Assembly (NCBI GenBank): GCA_030063045.1
Contig: JAQSEB010000046.1
Coordinates: forward strand, 620,001-684,000
Origin: Pratylenchus scribneri
Lineage: Eukaryota; Nematoda; Chromadorea; Rhabditida; Pratylenchidae
Length of the DNA: 64,000 bases
Direction of reading: 5' to 3'
Position numbers and translations under genes: made by a program. Every line of letters starts with the position of its first letter. Positions within the stretch are counted from its first letter, which is position 1. The notes under the pieces were generated by a model, which was not told where the DNA came from, searched no databases, and was given only the letters and a program-made list of their open reading frames with translations. Of this stretch, positions 19,447-31,152 are shown in pieces.

Positions 19447-21006
19447 TCATGCCATATCCGGATAAAATTTATATTGGTTCCTCTTTTCGGGCACTTTTCT
19501 CATCACAACTTGCCCATTTTTGGATCGCAATTCGAAAATCTTCATTGCCCGAGCAATCTTCAAATAGGACTTCTGAAAATGGGGAATGGGAGAATATTTT
19601 TGGACATTTTCCATTTTGATTACCTCTTCTTTGAATGGCGATTTTGTCAAATGAAGCAATTTTGCGAATGTATTCGGTTGCTGAATTGAGGGGAAAATGA
19701 TGGAAAATGCCGTCTAAAACTCACGTGAATATGAAATTCGCGCGGTCCAATGAAAGAGCAAATATGCTTTCGGCTTGGATCCACAAGAATTTCACAAATG
19801 AAGTCCATAATGGGAGATTTGATGAATTCTAAAGAAAATGATCAAAAATGATTCATCCAAACAAATTGGCCTTTGACCTCGAATTTCCTTCAACATTTTT
19901 TTAGTTTCATAATCTTCATCCAATCCAATTTGGGCATTTCCAGTGGAAGAAGGAATGGTATTGGTACTCATTGATGAAGAAGAACTGAAAAATAAAATGA
20001 ATTTTTTTGGAATTTATATAAGAAATGAGGTCATTTATTTATGAATGAAATATTTTAGTACAATGGGAATTGTGCCATCAAAGGTTGAGTAAATTTATGA
20101 GACTACCTGTTGATTGGAGGAGATGGAGAAATTGGCATTGGAATTGCAATTTGATGATGATTGCCGGGGGCAATTCCAGATGGAGCAGGTTGATTGGCTG
20201 CTGGAACTGGAATGGATGAGGTCATTGTCATTGCTGGCACTGGTGCCATAATTTTTGATGGATAATTTGGATATTGTAATTGTGGTGGTTGAAGGAAATA
20301 TGGTTGATAAAATGTTGTATATATTGGGTCATAAAAGGGTGCATCGATTGACGAGAAATTGACGGCATTTTTGTTGGCAAAATTATTTGGACCAACAGCC
20401 ACTTGACCATAATTCCCTTCATTCACTGGCTGAACCTTAAAAGAATACGGTATTGAAAAGAAGCAAAAAAGTGAATTGGCATTAGAAATTGGACATGTTA
20501 TTGGTTAATGACTTCGAAATCTATTCTATTCCGACTCAATACATTCCATAAATGGTCTCCGAGTTAATTTCACTTAAATTGTAAACCAAAATATGTTTAT
20601 TTAACACCTCCCCTTCTCTATTTTATTCAAATTCCTTGCCAATTAATCACACCCCACTTACATTCACATTGGCCATCATTTGTTGTTGATTTGTGGCCAT
20701 TCCCAATCCATGCTGCTGCCCTATTTGATAAATTGGGGGAAACAATCCTTGCGCATTTGATGGTTCGAATTCATATCTAATTGTGCTGGCCGTTGAATCA
20801 ACCGATGATTTTCGAGAATTTGTGAGGATGGAATCGGCTGGAGAATGCGGCAAAAAATATCCATTGTGATCGGGATTTTGGGATGGCAAATGGCGTTGAG
20901 ATAAATGGACCGCTGGAAATTGGGAATAAATAGTGAAGGATTCCTTGGAATTTCCCCCTTCCAAATATGCCCACCTTCTTCTCCTTGGCCCATGGCCCGA
21001 TGCCAT
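19447..21006 (-). CDS. Divergent ETS-domain-like transcription factor
   Basis: Six exons (21006-20662, 20435-20107, 19984-19878, 19828-19725, 19680-19624, 19572-19447) give 355 residues. All junctions are GT-AG with matching phase. The first two-thirds is low complexity, rich in Pro, Ser, Asn and Gln, as in transactivation regions. The last 85 residues resemble a winged-helix ETS domain: IMDFICEILVDPSRKHICSF aligns with the 'LWQFLLELLxDPS' helix 1 and strand, then KSYLKIARAMKIFE aligns with the recognition helix 'YEKLSRALRYYY', then a wing (NQYKFYP for 'KRYVYKF'). Conserved tryptophans are missing and the second DNA-contact Arg is Lys, so DNA binding is uncertain. An upstream ATG at 21047 is out of frame with this product unless spliced. 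Confidence 0.6.
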
Positions 21007-22548
21007 TGTTCTGTATTGCCAAACTCATTCTTTTGATTGTTGTTCATTTTAATTCCTTCTTGAATATTATTAATTTGTATTTTGCTGAAAAATGGTTGGA
21101 TTTATTTGCATTCCCCTTTTTTATATAATCCAAATCCATTTCAATTTGATTGGCTTTTGTTGTGCCAATGCCAATCTGGGAATGTCAAAATTGATGGAAG
21201 GATTATGATCGGTGATTGTTGATCCCTCCTTCCCCTTTTGTCATTGTCATCAAATTTTTATTTCACTTTTTAATTCATTTGTCAATTTTTATTTATTTTT
21301 ATTCAATTTTTCCTCCACATTTTCAATTAAATTCCCTCTCAAAATAAAATCAAAATTTGTTGATGTTTTGTCAATTCCTTCCAACCTCTTCAAATTTTCC
21401 CCTCCCATTTTTCAATTTTAACTTTTTCACGTCCTCCGTCCAAATTCCCATTTCCCTCCATTTTCCCCTTTCCAATCCAATATAATTCCACCCGACCCAT
21501 AAAAACGAGAAAAAAATGAGGGGAATTGTGAAATGGATTGAGGGAATAGGCCATAGCAAAAAAAAACCATAGGGTCCTATACCCCACAAAAAAAAGAAAA
21601 GAAATGGGGAATTTCGTTGTTTGTTGGGAAATGGCGGATGGCGAACGCCGAACAAACCCAGCAGCCAAAGCCAACCCATCAACCAGCCGTAGCCATCCAT
21701 CCAGCCGTCTCCCTTTTCGCCTCTTCTGGCCCAAAGCATTCCCCACCCCTTCATCTTTTTGAAGCTGCGCCAAAATGCGCTGGAATAAAATGAAATGATG
21801 ATGAAGGAGGAAGAAGCCAAACAAGCAGCCAAATGCAAGCCGAGACTGGCCTAAAATAATTTTCTCGCCAACCACCTCCTCCTTGTCCCATCATTTTGAT
21901 GAATTCCCACATTAACCAATAGCAGACGTTTTCTCCCGGCAAAAAAAAAACAACAAATAAAAAATAGAGCGCAAATTTCCGCCTCCTTCTTTTCGATTTC
22001 ATTCCTACTTCAATTTCTCTTTTATTTATTTTTAGTGCCAAAAAAGGAATTTAGAAAAATTTTTGATAAAAAGAAAAAGATGGAAATTGATAAAATAAAA
22101 AAGAAAGCAATTTTAAAATGAAAACCAAAAAAGGCCTTGTCTCATTCATTTTCATTTTTTGAGGACGTTCAACTCGCTGGAACCATCCACCCAATGCACA
22201 GCCCAAACGCCCATTTTAAAATTGGGACATCAAAATTGCCAAATCCCTCCACTCTCAAAAATTTCATCGTAAATTCGCCTAACAAAATGTTCGGCCGATT
22301 TTTGTTGTTGTTATCGTCCTCCCCTTTACTCCCTTCCCTGTGCCTGTCCCAAACAAAACTCGTTCCTGGGGAGACTATTTTCTTTCCCTCTTTAATTCTT
22401 TTAAATTTCCTTTGCGCTCTTTTTGTCCCTTAGGGCATTAATCCCATTGCTTTCTTTTTCATCGCAAAAAAAAAACAATTTTCTTCATTAATTGGCCAAG
22501 AAATCCGGGAAAAATGAGGCAAACAATTTTAAAAATCAAGCAACATAA
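21007..22548. other. Upstream region of the ETS-like gene, no gene supported
   Basis: Probably the promoter of the minus-strand ETS-like gene. Open frames at 21371-21875 on the minus strand overlap in three frames in T-rich/A-rich sequence and show no domain. Confidence 0.45.
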
Positions 22549-23115
22549 AAACAGGCGGAATTAGTGCAAAAACACAAACTTGCAGAATTATCTAGGCAAA
22601 ACACAAACAGGCGGGATTATTTCGGAAAAACGCAAACAGGCGTAATTATTTCGGAAAAACACAAAACAGGCGGAATTATTTAGATGAAATACAAACAGGC
22701 GGAATTATTTAGCTGAAACACAAAACAGGCGGAATTATTTAGGCAAAACACAAACAGGCGGAATTATTTCGGAAAAACACAAAACAGGCGGAATTATTTA
22801 GCTGAAACACAAACAGGCGGAATTATTTAGCTTAAACACAAACAGGCGGAATTATTTAGGTGAAACACAAACAGGCGGAATTATTTAGGTGAAACAAACA
22901 GGCGGAATTATTTAGGTGAAACACAAACAGGCGGAATTATTTAGGCAAAACACAAACAGGCGGAATTATTTAGCTGAAACACAAACAGGCGGAATTATTT
23001 AGCTTAAACACAAACAGGTGGAATTATTTAGCTGAAACACAAACAGGCGGAATTATTTAACTGAAACACAAACAGGCGGAATTATTTAGCTGAAACACAA
23101 ACAGGCGGGCGGAAT
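22549..23115. repeat. Minisatellite family A, inverted array, about 19 copies
   Basis: The unit ACAAACAGGCGGAATTATTT + AGCTGAAAC is the reverse complement of the 29-bp unit at 781-1912. Spacer variants here (AGGTGAA, AGCTTAA, AGGCAAA, CGGAAAA) are more diverse than in the first array. The edges decay on both sides. Confidence 0.95.
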
Positions 23116-26100
23116 TAATGTAAAATTAAAAACACAAAATAGAATTAAGGGAAAGAGAGCGCTGGGAATGGAATATTCCGCTGGATTGAATTTGGCCCTT
23201 TATTTTTTATTCAGATACTTTCAATGTTTTTGTTGGGTTTGTGCCAAATTCCCCCACATTCAGCCATAGCCCCAACTGCTGCTTCAACACCTCTTTTCCC
23301 ACTTTTTGCCTCCAATTGGCAGCAGTTGGCTTTGAGTTCAGTTGCTCCTCCATTCTAACACTCCATTTAGCATTTACCTTTATCTTCTTCCGGGAATCCC
23401 TTTTGTGATGATATCGCCCCCTTCCCCCAATCACGTGTCCCTCCGTTCCCTTGCAATGATTGCCGTAATGTCTGGGATCTGAGTGTTCGTCGCTGTTTGC
23501 TTTGCATTTTTCATTTCTTTCTATTTAATTCAGCGCAATTTACCTCTATCTTTCTTTTTTTTTGGCCAATCCAGTCCCCTCCTCCCATTCTTTCCTTCAT
23601 TTATTTCCATTCGATTATCACATTAAGTCAAATTCATTCATTTTATTTCATTCCTGCCAGTCGAAGCGGCTATCCTCCAATAATTTTGCTATTTTTCTTT
23701 GTTTATTTTGCCCCTCCTCTGCCGATCATCCTCATCCTCCCCCCTCCACCCTCTGGAAGTCATTCATTCTCCTAGGAACGCGATCCTCTTCCCCTCCTTC
23801 CTTCCCTTTGCCTATTCCCAAAATTCTTTATCAATCTGAATTGGCCAGACTATGGAGAAAATCATTCAGTCAATAGGAAGGAAGAGTGGAATGCTTAAAA
23901 TGGATTGGATACTTTTTTGGGGAGAAGAATCGATGTATTTTGTTAGTTTGGATTTGGCCCATTCTTCCTAATTTTTTAATATTTTTTCATTGCCAAGGGA
24001 CAAATTGGATGGATGGAAGGGGGCATTTATTTGTAGGAGACAATCATCATTTATGGCCAAAAATATGTATGGCCAAATGGAAATGAGCCTCCCTCCCTAG
24101 CCCCTTCCTTTCCTGCCTCTCCCCATTTTCCCTCATAGCCAGCCAACGTGTTGGCCAATTTCGATGGCTGATTTTCCCTTCCCCAATATTCTTCTTCTCT
24201 ATCGTGGCCGTCAAAAATGGAAAAAAAATGCAGAATGCGGGTTCGAATGGGGAAAAGTGAAGGGGCACGGAAAGACTGGCGGCTGGCAGCAATGGAAAAA
24301 TGTTCATTTTCAGACAGGCACTCCTCCGGTGCATTTTGCCTTCATTTTTTCATTTTCTCTAATCTTGCCATTGGCAAAATCCTTTCATTTCGCCGGAGGG
24401 AAAATGCGAACAGCGTTCTGGCCCAGCCCTTCTTCCCCCTTCAATTCCAATTCATCCTCTCTCGGCCTCGGCCCGTCCCCGTCATTCCCCCAACCCCAAT
24501 CCTCCTTTCTCATTTTTTTTTTGTTCGTTCAATTCTTCTTTTGCCCTTCCCATTCCCTCCCTTAACCCTTATCGCCCATTTCTCATCTATTAGAATTGGA
24601 GCGGCCAAAACTGCTGTGTTGCGTGAACATCTGCACTGTTTTTAGAAAATAGAAAGAAAAAAATTGCCGGAATGTTTTTGTGGCAGAGAATGGAAGGAGT
24701 GAATGGCCTAGAGAAGGTGTCCCAAGGCCAAAGGCCGGCTGCCGCGCCACTTCCAATAAAAATTCTTTCCCTCCTTCCAACCAGCCGACCGTTCGCGTCC
24801 GTCAACTCCCTTCGAAGTCGGCAATTTCACTCTGACCTTCCTCCCTTCATATTCCTTCAATGCTATCTATTTGCCACTTTTATGTCCCTAAAAACCACTT
24901 CTTTCCGATTTTTGTTGTTATTTGTGTGGGCAGAAGATGGCAAAAGGGTTAGCCTCCAACACAGCCAACTGCCGTCATCCCTCGCTCCGGAACGCCGTCC
25001 TCGGCCCCAACCAATTCCCCCAAACTCCATTCCCTCCCCCCTCGGGCGTTCACCTCCCTCCCCTCCCCTCACTCCTTCGTCAATGCCTCCTCCTCTCTTT
25101 CCTTGTCAGTTTTTCCTTTCCATTTTTCTTCTTTTTGCCGGCCCTAACCTCCCCCTAGGCCATCCCAGTCCGTTCCAATCCATTTGGCAGTGTCAGCCCC
25201 CATTGCCAATGCCCCCCCCCCCTTCATCAGCCTCTGGCCCAATCCCCCAAGGAGCCTCGACGCGAGCCGCCGCCAGGGACAGTCAAAGCCCTCTCATAAA
25301 AAAAATGGCGGTGAGCGAATGCAGAAACAGCAGCGGCAAATACACACACAAAACAAAAATGTGGGGGATGGCTGGAGGCAAAAGGGGTTTGTTCGGAAGG
25401 ACCAAGGCAAAAACCTTCCCCAAACAGAGGCGGCCCCGAAAATTCGGGGGTCATCCACAATCTGCACCCACCGATCCAACCCTAAAAACGACCCGGGGAT
25501 TTTTGGCGCACATCTGCTGCCATCCATCCGACACTTTCCCATTTGGTTACCCTGTTCGTCGGCTGTCTCAAACCCCTTTCCAAATTGCCAATTGCGTGAC
25601 TTGCATCTTCCTTCATTCCTTACACCAATTTGACAGGGATGGGATGAAGAATCCCATTTTCTTTTCTCATCTCTTTTCCCTTTAAAAACATCCCACTTCC
25701 ATCAAAATTGACCTTTTTGGATTCTGGATTGACGTATTCCTCCTAAACATTGTGATTTTTTCAATGGACCTAACTTGTAAGTCCTTAGCCAATTTTCTTC
25801 TACCAAATATTTTTCCATTTTTACGTTAAAAAATAGCCCTTAATATGTATTTGCGCGTTGCGTTTAAATACATATAAAAAGGTCGTTTAAAACATTTAAT
25901 AATTCATGTTTTTGTTGGTTTAACATTTATTAATTAATTTTTTGAAATTGGTTTTAAGGGTTTTCCAACACGCTAAATCCTAAAATATCATTGGTTTTTT
26001 GGTTTAATGCCCATAAACTGCCGAAAACCAGTTTGTATGACAAAAATGAATTATTAATCTTTTTTGAAATTTGAATTTTCGCCAAAAATAAAAATTATTT

Positions 26101-26309
26101 TTTAAAACGATTTTTTAATTTTTTTTTTAATTACAAAATTCATTTTTCAATTTCTTTGCAGCAAATATTTTCGGTTTTTAACGTTTACCGCTCGTTTATT
26201 TCTACATTAATCCCGATATTTAATCTTAATTGATTGCTGCATAATTTATTACCACAACTACAACAATAAATTCATTAATTCAAAGCAAAAACCGGTGTCG
26301 GCGTTGAAA
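23116..26309. other. Gene-poor stretch with low-complexity C-rich DNA
   Basis: Alternating C/T-rich and A/T-rich sequence. A plus-strand frame at 24672-25685 is open for 337 codons but is Pro/Ser-rich, lacks any domain and overlaps other open frames, so I do not call it a gene. From about 25884 to 26035 there is a fragment related to the inverted-repeat element at 35250-35634. Confidence 0.5.
25884..26035. mobile_element. Fragment related to the 35.2-kb inverted-repeat element
   Basis: The segments GTTGGTTTAACAT, CCAACACGCTAAAT and ATCATTGGTTTTTTGGTTTAA match, in the same order, the right half of the element at 35250-35634 (GCCGGTTTAACAT, ACAACACGCTGAAT, ATCATCGGTTTTTTGGTTTAA). Just upstream, ATATGTATTT (25843) and AAATACATAT (25866) form a perfect 10-bp hairpin stem. 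Confidence 0.6.
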
Positions 26310-26382
26310 GACATGGGTAGTTGAGACGGGGTTAACGTCCCTGGCACTAGGATGCCAAGGTGCGTGCACTCAATTTCGTGTC
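26310..26382 (+). ncRNA. Candidate structured RNA element, cloverleaf-like, 73 nt
   Basis: Ends pair: GACATGG (26310-26316) with TCGTGTC (26376-26382, two G-U pairs), then GTTGAG (26320-26325) with CTCAAT (26369-26374). Inside lie the hairpins GGGG/TCCC (26328-26341) and TGGCA/TGCCA (26342-26357). No TTCG T-loop is present, so it is not an ordinary tRNA. Strand is not proven, since stems pair in both readings. Confidence 0.35.
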
Positions 26383-26493
26383 ATCTACTCTGTTTTTCGG
26401 CACCTGCATTCGGCCTCAAATCATTCCAATTTCATCAATAAAATTCACGTCAACAACAACAACAAATTCTATTCAATTAAAAAGTTTGGGGTT

Positions 26494-26573
26494 TTGTACG
26501 CCTAAAGCGGACCCGTGATTTGTTGCCCTGAAAAAAATTAAATCATCATATCACAGCCTGCTTTAGCGTACAA
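26494..26573. ncRNA. Candidate pre-miRNA-like hairpin, 80 nt
   Basis: TTGTACGC-C-TAAAGCGG at 26494-26510 pairs with CTGCTTTAGCGTACAA at 26558-26573 with a single bulged C and one G-U pair; GTGAT (26515-26519) pairs further with ATCAC (26550-26554). The loop is about 30 nt. It could also be a small inverted-repeat element. Confidence 0.35.
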
Positions 26574-26799
26574 CTCCCAGCTACCCAAAACACCATTCAC
26601 CTCATCAAATCAAGATGGCATAAATTCAACAAAATAATATTTGAAAATTTATCAAGAGAGGGAAAGGCTAATTAATAAATAAAATGAAAAAATTATAAAA
26701 TTCCAAATCAATATTATCAAAATTTAATTGCAAATCAATATTATCAAAATTTAATTGCTATTTATGATGAAACCAGTATGTTTTGAATATTCATATTCA

Positions 26800-29222
26800 T
26801 CAATTCCTCTGATATTTTGCCGCCCAATTCACCCGTCCACCGGTTGTTGAAAGTTGTGTGCCATTTGCCTGTTGCTGCTGCTGTTTTTGGCCCATTCCTG
26901 CCGCAAGTGGACCGGTGGTCAATGATATTCCCGTGCCACCTTGTTGGCGATTTCCGCCACCTCCGAATGAAGGTACATATCCTGCAAATTTGTGTTGGTT
27001 AATTAATCAATAATAATTTGTTTATTATTTTTTTTACCATATGCATATTCAAAACGAGCTTGAACTGCGGTTTTGGCCTGTGTTCCACTGCCAGCCACAT
27101 TTTGTTGCTGCATTTTATTCTGTTGTTGAAATGTTTGCGGTTTTCTGGATAAACTTGCCGAAAAACTATTGCCGAATCCATCCGATGCTTTTATTCCTTT
27201 AATTTTTTTATAATTATTATTTAATAAATTAATAATTTTACCTGGCATATAACGAGATTTGCTGATGTATAAATCCTTTGCTGATAATTTCTTAGCACTC
27301 AAACTTCGATTTGATTTGCTATCCGAATTTGACACAACCGCTTTCGCATCTTTATCGACGGTTGCCAAACCAGGCTTATTCCTCAAATAAATTCATTCGT
27401 TTTATTTTAATATTCTCCTTTACCTTGTTTTTCCTGCTATTCCTCCTCCGCCGGTTGCATCCAATAGAAATTCGGCTAATCCCTCAACTTCCAATGTTCC
27501 TTTGGCCAATGATAAATTTCGATTGCGATCCGGACCACGAATTGGTGGTTCTTTTCGCATTGAATCACCGGAACCACCCTCTCCTCCATCATATTTCGAT
27601 TCCAATTTTGTTGTCTTTTGCTGTTGTTGTTGTGCCATTTTTGGCTAAATTAATTTGATTTAATATTTAATTTATTTTCACCTGTTCTTTTTGTTGTTTT
27701 TTCTGTTGTTCTTCTTGTAATTGTTGCAATTCATCCTCCAACCCGGCCAATGGATTGTCCATCAACATTTGCTGATCCATTTGCGTTCCTTTCGCTGGTG
27801 CTACCTTAAAATATCCTTTTTAATAATTATATAGGATTAATTTAACTTTTTGTGTTAATTTTCCCGTTTGTTGGCCACCAATCAATGCCCGTTTGGCAAC
27901 CACCAATTTCGAATCACTTTGAGTTGAACCGGCACTGCTTTTCCTTATGGCACTTGTTGTCGGTTGCGACAAAATTGGAGCGCCCAATTTTTGGCCAACT
28001 TGGAAATATTTGTATTTAAGAGACTGCAAAAAAAACATTAATAATTAATGAATGAGAATATATTTTTGGTTTACAATTGACGCAGTTGGCCTTTTCTCCG
28101 GATTCCATGCCATTAAATCACTCATTAGGCGGAGTCCATCCTCACTGGATGTGTTAACAATGCTTTGAAGGGATACTCCCTGGGATTGATGGAAGGAGAA
28201 ATTCATTGCCGCAGCCAATTTATATCCTTCGGGCCAATCATCCTAAAATAAAAATTGGGAATTATTTCTTGAAAATTTGCAATTTACCTTTGTTGGTGTT
28301 CCCAAAATGTTGACAATTTTAAAAATTTGATCCAATTCGGATGTGCCCGGAAACAATGGCCTTAACATGTACAATTCGGCCATAATGCATCCAAGGGCCC
28401 AAAGGTCGATTGGCGAATTATAGCTGGTTGAACGGAGCAGAATTTCTGGTGCTCGATACCACCGGGTGGAGACATAATCAGTGAATGGTGGACGAGAGCG
28501 GATTTCACGGGCCAATCCAAAATCGGCAACTTTGACCAGCTCCGTTCCATTGCACATTATATTCCTCCGGTTTCATGTCTCGATGGAAGAATCCTTTAAA
28601 AATATAATTTATTAATAAAATTAAAATGAATATTACCATTTCTATGCATGTAGGAAAGTCCCTGAAGTACTTGATAAACAATGTTGCGAATTGCATTTTC
28701 GGGAAAATATCGATCCCTGAATCGAAAATAATTCATAATTTAATTATTTAATTTGAATATTTTACCGGTCTTTCATTAATTCGTACAAATTTTCCTGCAT
28801 AAATTCAAACACAAAATAAAGAATGTCATTTTCGCGGATCACTTCACGAAGTCGAATTATATTTGGATGATTTAATTTTTTGAGGGATTTCACTTCCCTT
28901 AGATTCATTGCTTCATCCCATGAATAAAATTTTTTCTTCATTCTGTAATTTTTAATGGAATTAATTTATTAAATTAATTAAATTATATTTACCTTTTGAT
29001 TGCAACCACATCGCCGGTGTCCATTTTTATTGCCAATGAAACCTCACCAAATGTTCCATCTCCAACTTTTTTGGTCATCCTATATCGATCGGCCAATGTT
29101 TGAATGGCTGCACCGGTGCCGGGTGCCGAATTCGGCATTCCAGCCAAATTTAGTGGAACTTGAACGGAGGAAAGTGCCGCACCAAGGGCAGCCATACCGA
29201 CGGCATTTGGTGCGGTCATCAT
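26800..29222 (-). CDS. dyf-5: MAK/ICK-type ciliary protein kinase (DYF-5 orthologue), with a one-base frameshift
   Basis: RCK-family kinases (MAK, ICK, DYF-5) sit in cilia and limit cilium length and IFT motor activity. The kinase domain starts after a 45-residue leader: GDGTFGEV (P-loop), VVAIKR (catalytic Lys), FFHRDMKPE (catalytic loop), VADFGLARE (DFG) and [14 protein letters not shown], with the TDY activation motif typical of this family, then [20 protein letters not shown]. The C-terminal half is Gln/Gly-rich and ends [12 protein letters not shown], like the conserved C-terminus of MAK/ICK. At 28564-28565 an extra G (minus strand) between HRDMKPE and NIMCNGTEL shifts the frame by one; everything downstream is intact, which suggests a sequence error or recent mutation. 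It is the last of four tandem minus-strand genes. Confidence 0.9.
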
Positions 29223-29741
29223 TCAATGGGTTGATTGGTGGAAGTATTCAGAAGAATTGGGAAAGTTCACAATTTATTGGCTGATTCTTCTTCTTCTTTA
29301 CATCATTTCTGCAAATGAAAATGAATGTTATTTTTTCAATTGAATAAAATAAAATAGTTTCAGAAACATTGTTTATGACTAGTCTGGTTAAATTGATGGT
29401 AAAACTATCCAATTTACTTACCACAAAACTGAAAGTGCTAGGCAAAATGACACAAAAGTCTCTGTCCTCCACATCCATTCATGCCATTTTCACGAATTGA
29501 TGTGTTTTTGTGACCATGGAAACCGGCGTAATGCAAGGAAATTGCTATTGAATATTGGCCATAAAATAATGACAAATCCCCACCGGAATGCTTTAAAATT
29601 ATATTTATTTAAATTAACCATCAAAATTGAGAAATAAATAAACAAATTTGACAATTGTTTAAAATTAATTATGAAGAATTATCGTTTAGTATTCATATTT
29701 ATTTCGTATTATTTAATATTAAACAAAAATAAAAGGCACAA
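29223..29741. other. Spacer between dyf-5 and the CDK gene
   Basis: AT-rich spacer of 519 nt between the CDK stop and the dyf-5 start. It may hold the 3' UTR of one and the promoter or trans-splice site of the other. No gene seen. Confidence 0.5.
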
Positions 29742-31152
29742 TTATTTCATATCTTTCGTCGGTTTTACATCGTATAATGTATCCACATCCGGCAATTTGA
29801 AATTCAAATCTCGAAGAAATCGATGGGAGAGGGCCAATTTGGCGGTGACACGGTCCATTGGCGGATAAATCAACATTTGTTCGAGCAATTCGATTCCATC
29901 TTCGTCCAATCCAATTACATGCGTACGCAAATCGTCACGTTGCCATTTGGGAAATTGTCCACGAAAATCGGGAAGGCGTTCAACTCCAGGCCAATTCTTA
30001 ATAATAAACGAATTATTTTTGAAATGGATTGATCGAACAAACCTTTGAATTTGGTGTACCAAAGAGACGAAATATGCGGAATAATTGATCAATTTCCGAA
30101 TCGCCTTTGAAGAGTGGGGCATTGCGAAGACATTCCGCGAAAATGCAGGCCAAACTCCAAATGTCAACAGCGGTCGAATAATATTGAGCGCCGAGCAAAA
30201 CTTCCGGTGCCCTGTACCAAAGGGTGACAACCTAAAATTATTTGGTGTAAATTAGAATGATGATTAGAATAAAATAACCAACTTCATGTGTATAACAACG
30301 ACTTGGTAGAGAGAATGACCTTTAAAAATTGGATTATTTTGAACTGTTTTATTTTATTTACCGTGCCAAACCAAAATCTGAAAATTAAGTCAAAATATGA
30401 AATAAATTAAAAATAATTGGTTACCTGCTAATTTGATTGTTCCATCATTTTTGACCAATAAATTTTCTAAATTTTTCTCACATTTTTGTGTAAATAAAAA
30501 TTAAAGCACTCACGTGGCTTCAAATCTCTGTGAACCACTCCTTTAAAAACATAAATTAAAAATTAATATTTGAATTAAATAAACTATGAGTATGGCAATA
30601 AGCCAAAGCATGCAACAATTGCCAAACAAAATTCTAAACAATTTTCCATTAAATATTTATAATTAAATTTTTATTTACCTTGACATATGCCACTGGTAAT
30701 GGTCGAGGGGCTAATCGTTCCAAAAGCATTTTAAGGTCTTGATCGATGAATTCAAATATCAAAAATAGCTTTTTTCCCTCTGAATAAATCATGAAATTTA
30801 TTATTTTAATTATATTTTACTGTGAATCATGACATCCTCCAATCGAACAATATTTGGATGGGATAATTCCTTCAGGAGGCAAACTTCGCGAATGCATGTG
30901 CTTGGCACTCCCTCAGAACCTCTAAAAACAAATTTAAATATCAAAATAAACCACAAAAACCTTACTGATTTAATCGAATTTGCTTCAAAGCTTTAAATTC
31001 TTGTTCTCCTCTGGAACGAACTTTAAAAACTAAAAAGAATGATTAATTAATTCAATTTTTTGTGGCAAACCTATTCCATATGTGCCTTCGCCTATCTTTT
31101 CCATGTGCACAAATTTCTCAGCTAATTGTTCATTTTCCAAATCAGACTTCAT
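29742..31152 (-). CDS. Cyclin-dependent kinase, CDK1/CDK2-like
   Basis: About nine exons code for a compact kinase. Order of motifs: GEGTYGIV (P-loop), [17 protein letters not shown] (the cyclin-binding PSTAIRE helix with Ala to Cys), [12 protein letters not shown] (split by an intron), KLADFGLARS, and [17 protein letters not shown] (T-loop with the Thr activated by CAK). [18 protein letters not shown] and [10 protein letters not shown] are typical of CDK1/2/3. Such kinases drive cell-cycle entry and DNA replication with cyclins. The G-loop carries the Thr-Tyr pair that WEE1/MYT1 kinases phosphorylate in CDK1/2. The C-terminal tail ([17 protein letters not shown]) is unlike standard CDK1. I cannot decide between CDK-1 and CDK-2 orthology; CDK-2 seems slightly more likely because of [15 protein letters not shown]. 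Start ATG at 31152 has a good context. Confidence 0.85.

Noticed and set aside
21371..21875. Minus-strand frames of 155-161 codons upstream of the ETS-like gene
   Set aside because: Mutually overlapping frames in low-complexity sequence, no domain.
26310..26382. Ordinary tRNA gene
   Set aside because: End stem and length fit, but there is no T-loop sequence and the inner helix between the arms is incompatible with a tRNA cloverleaf.
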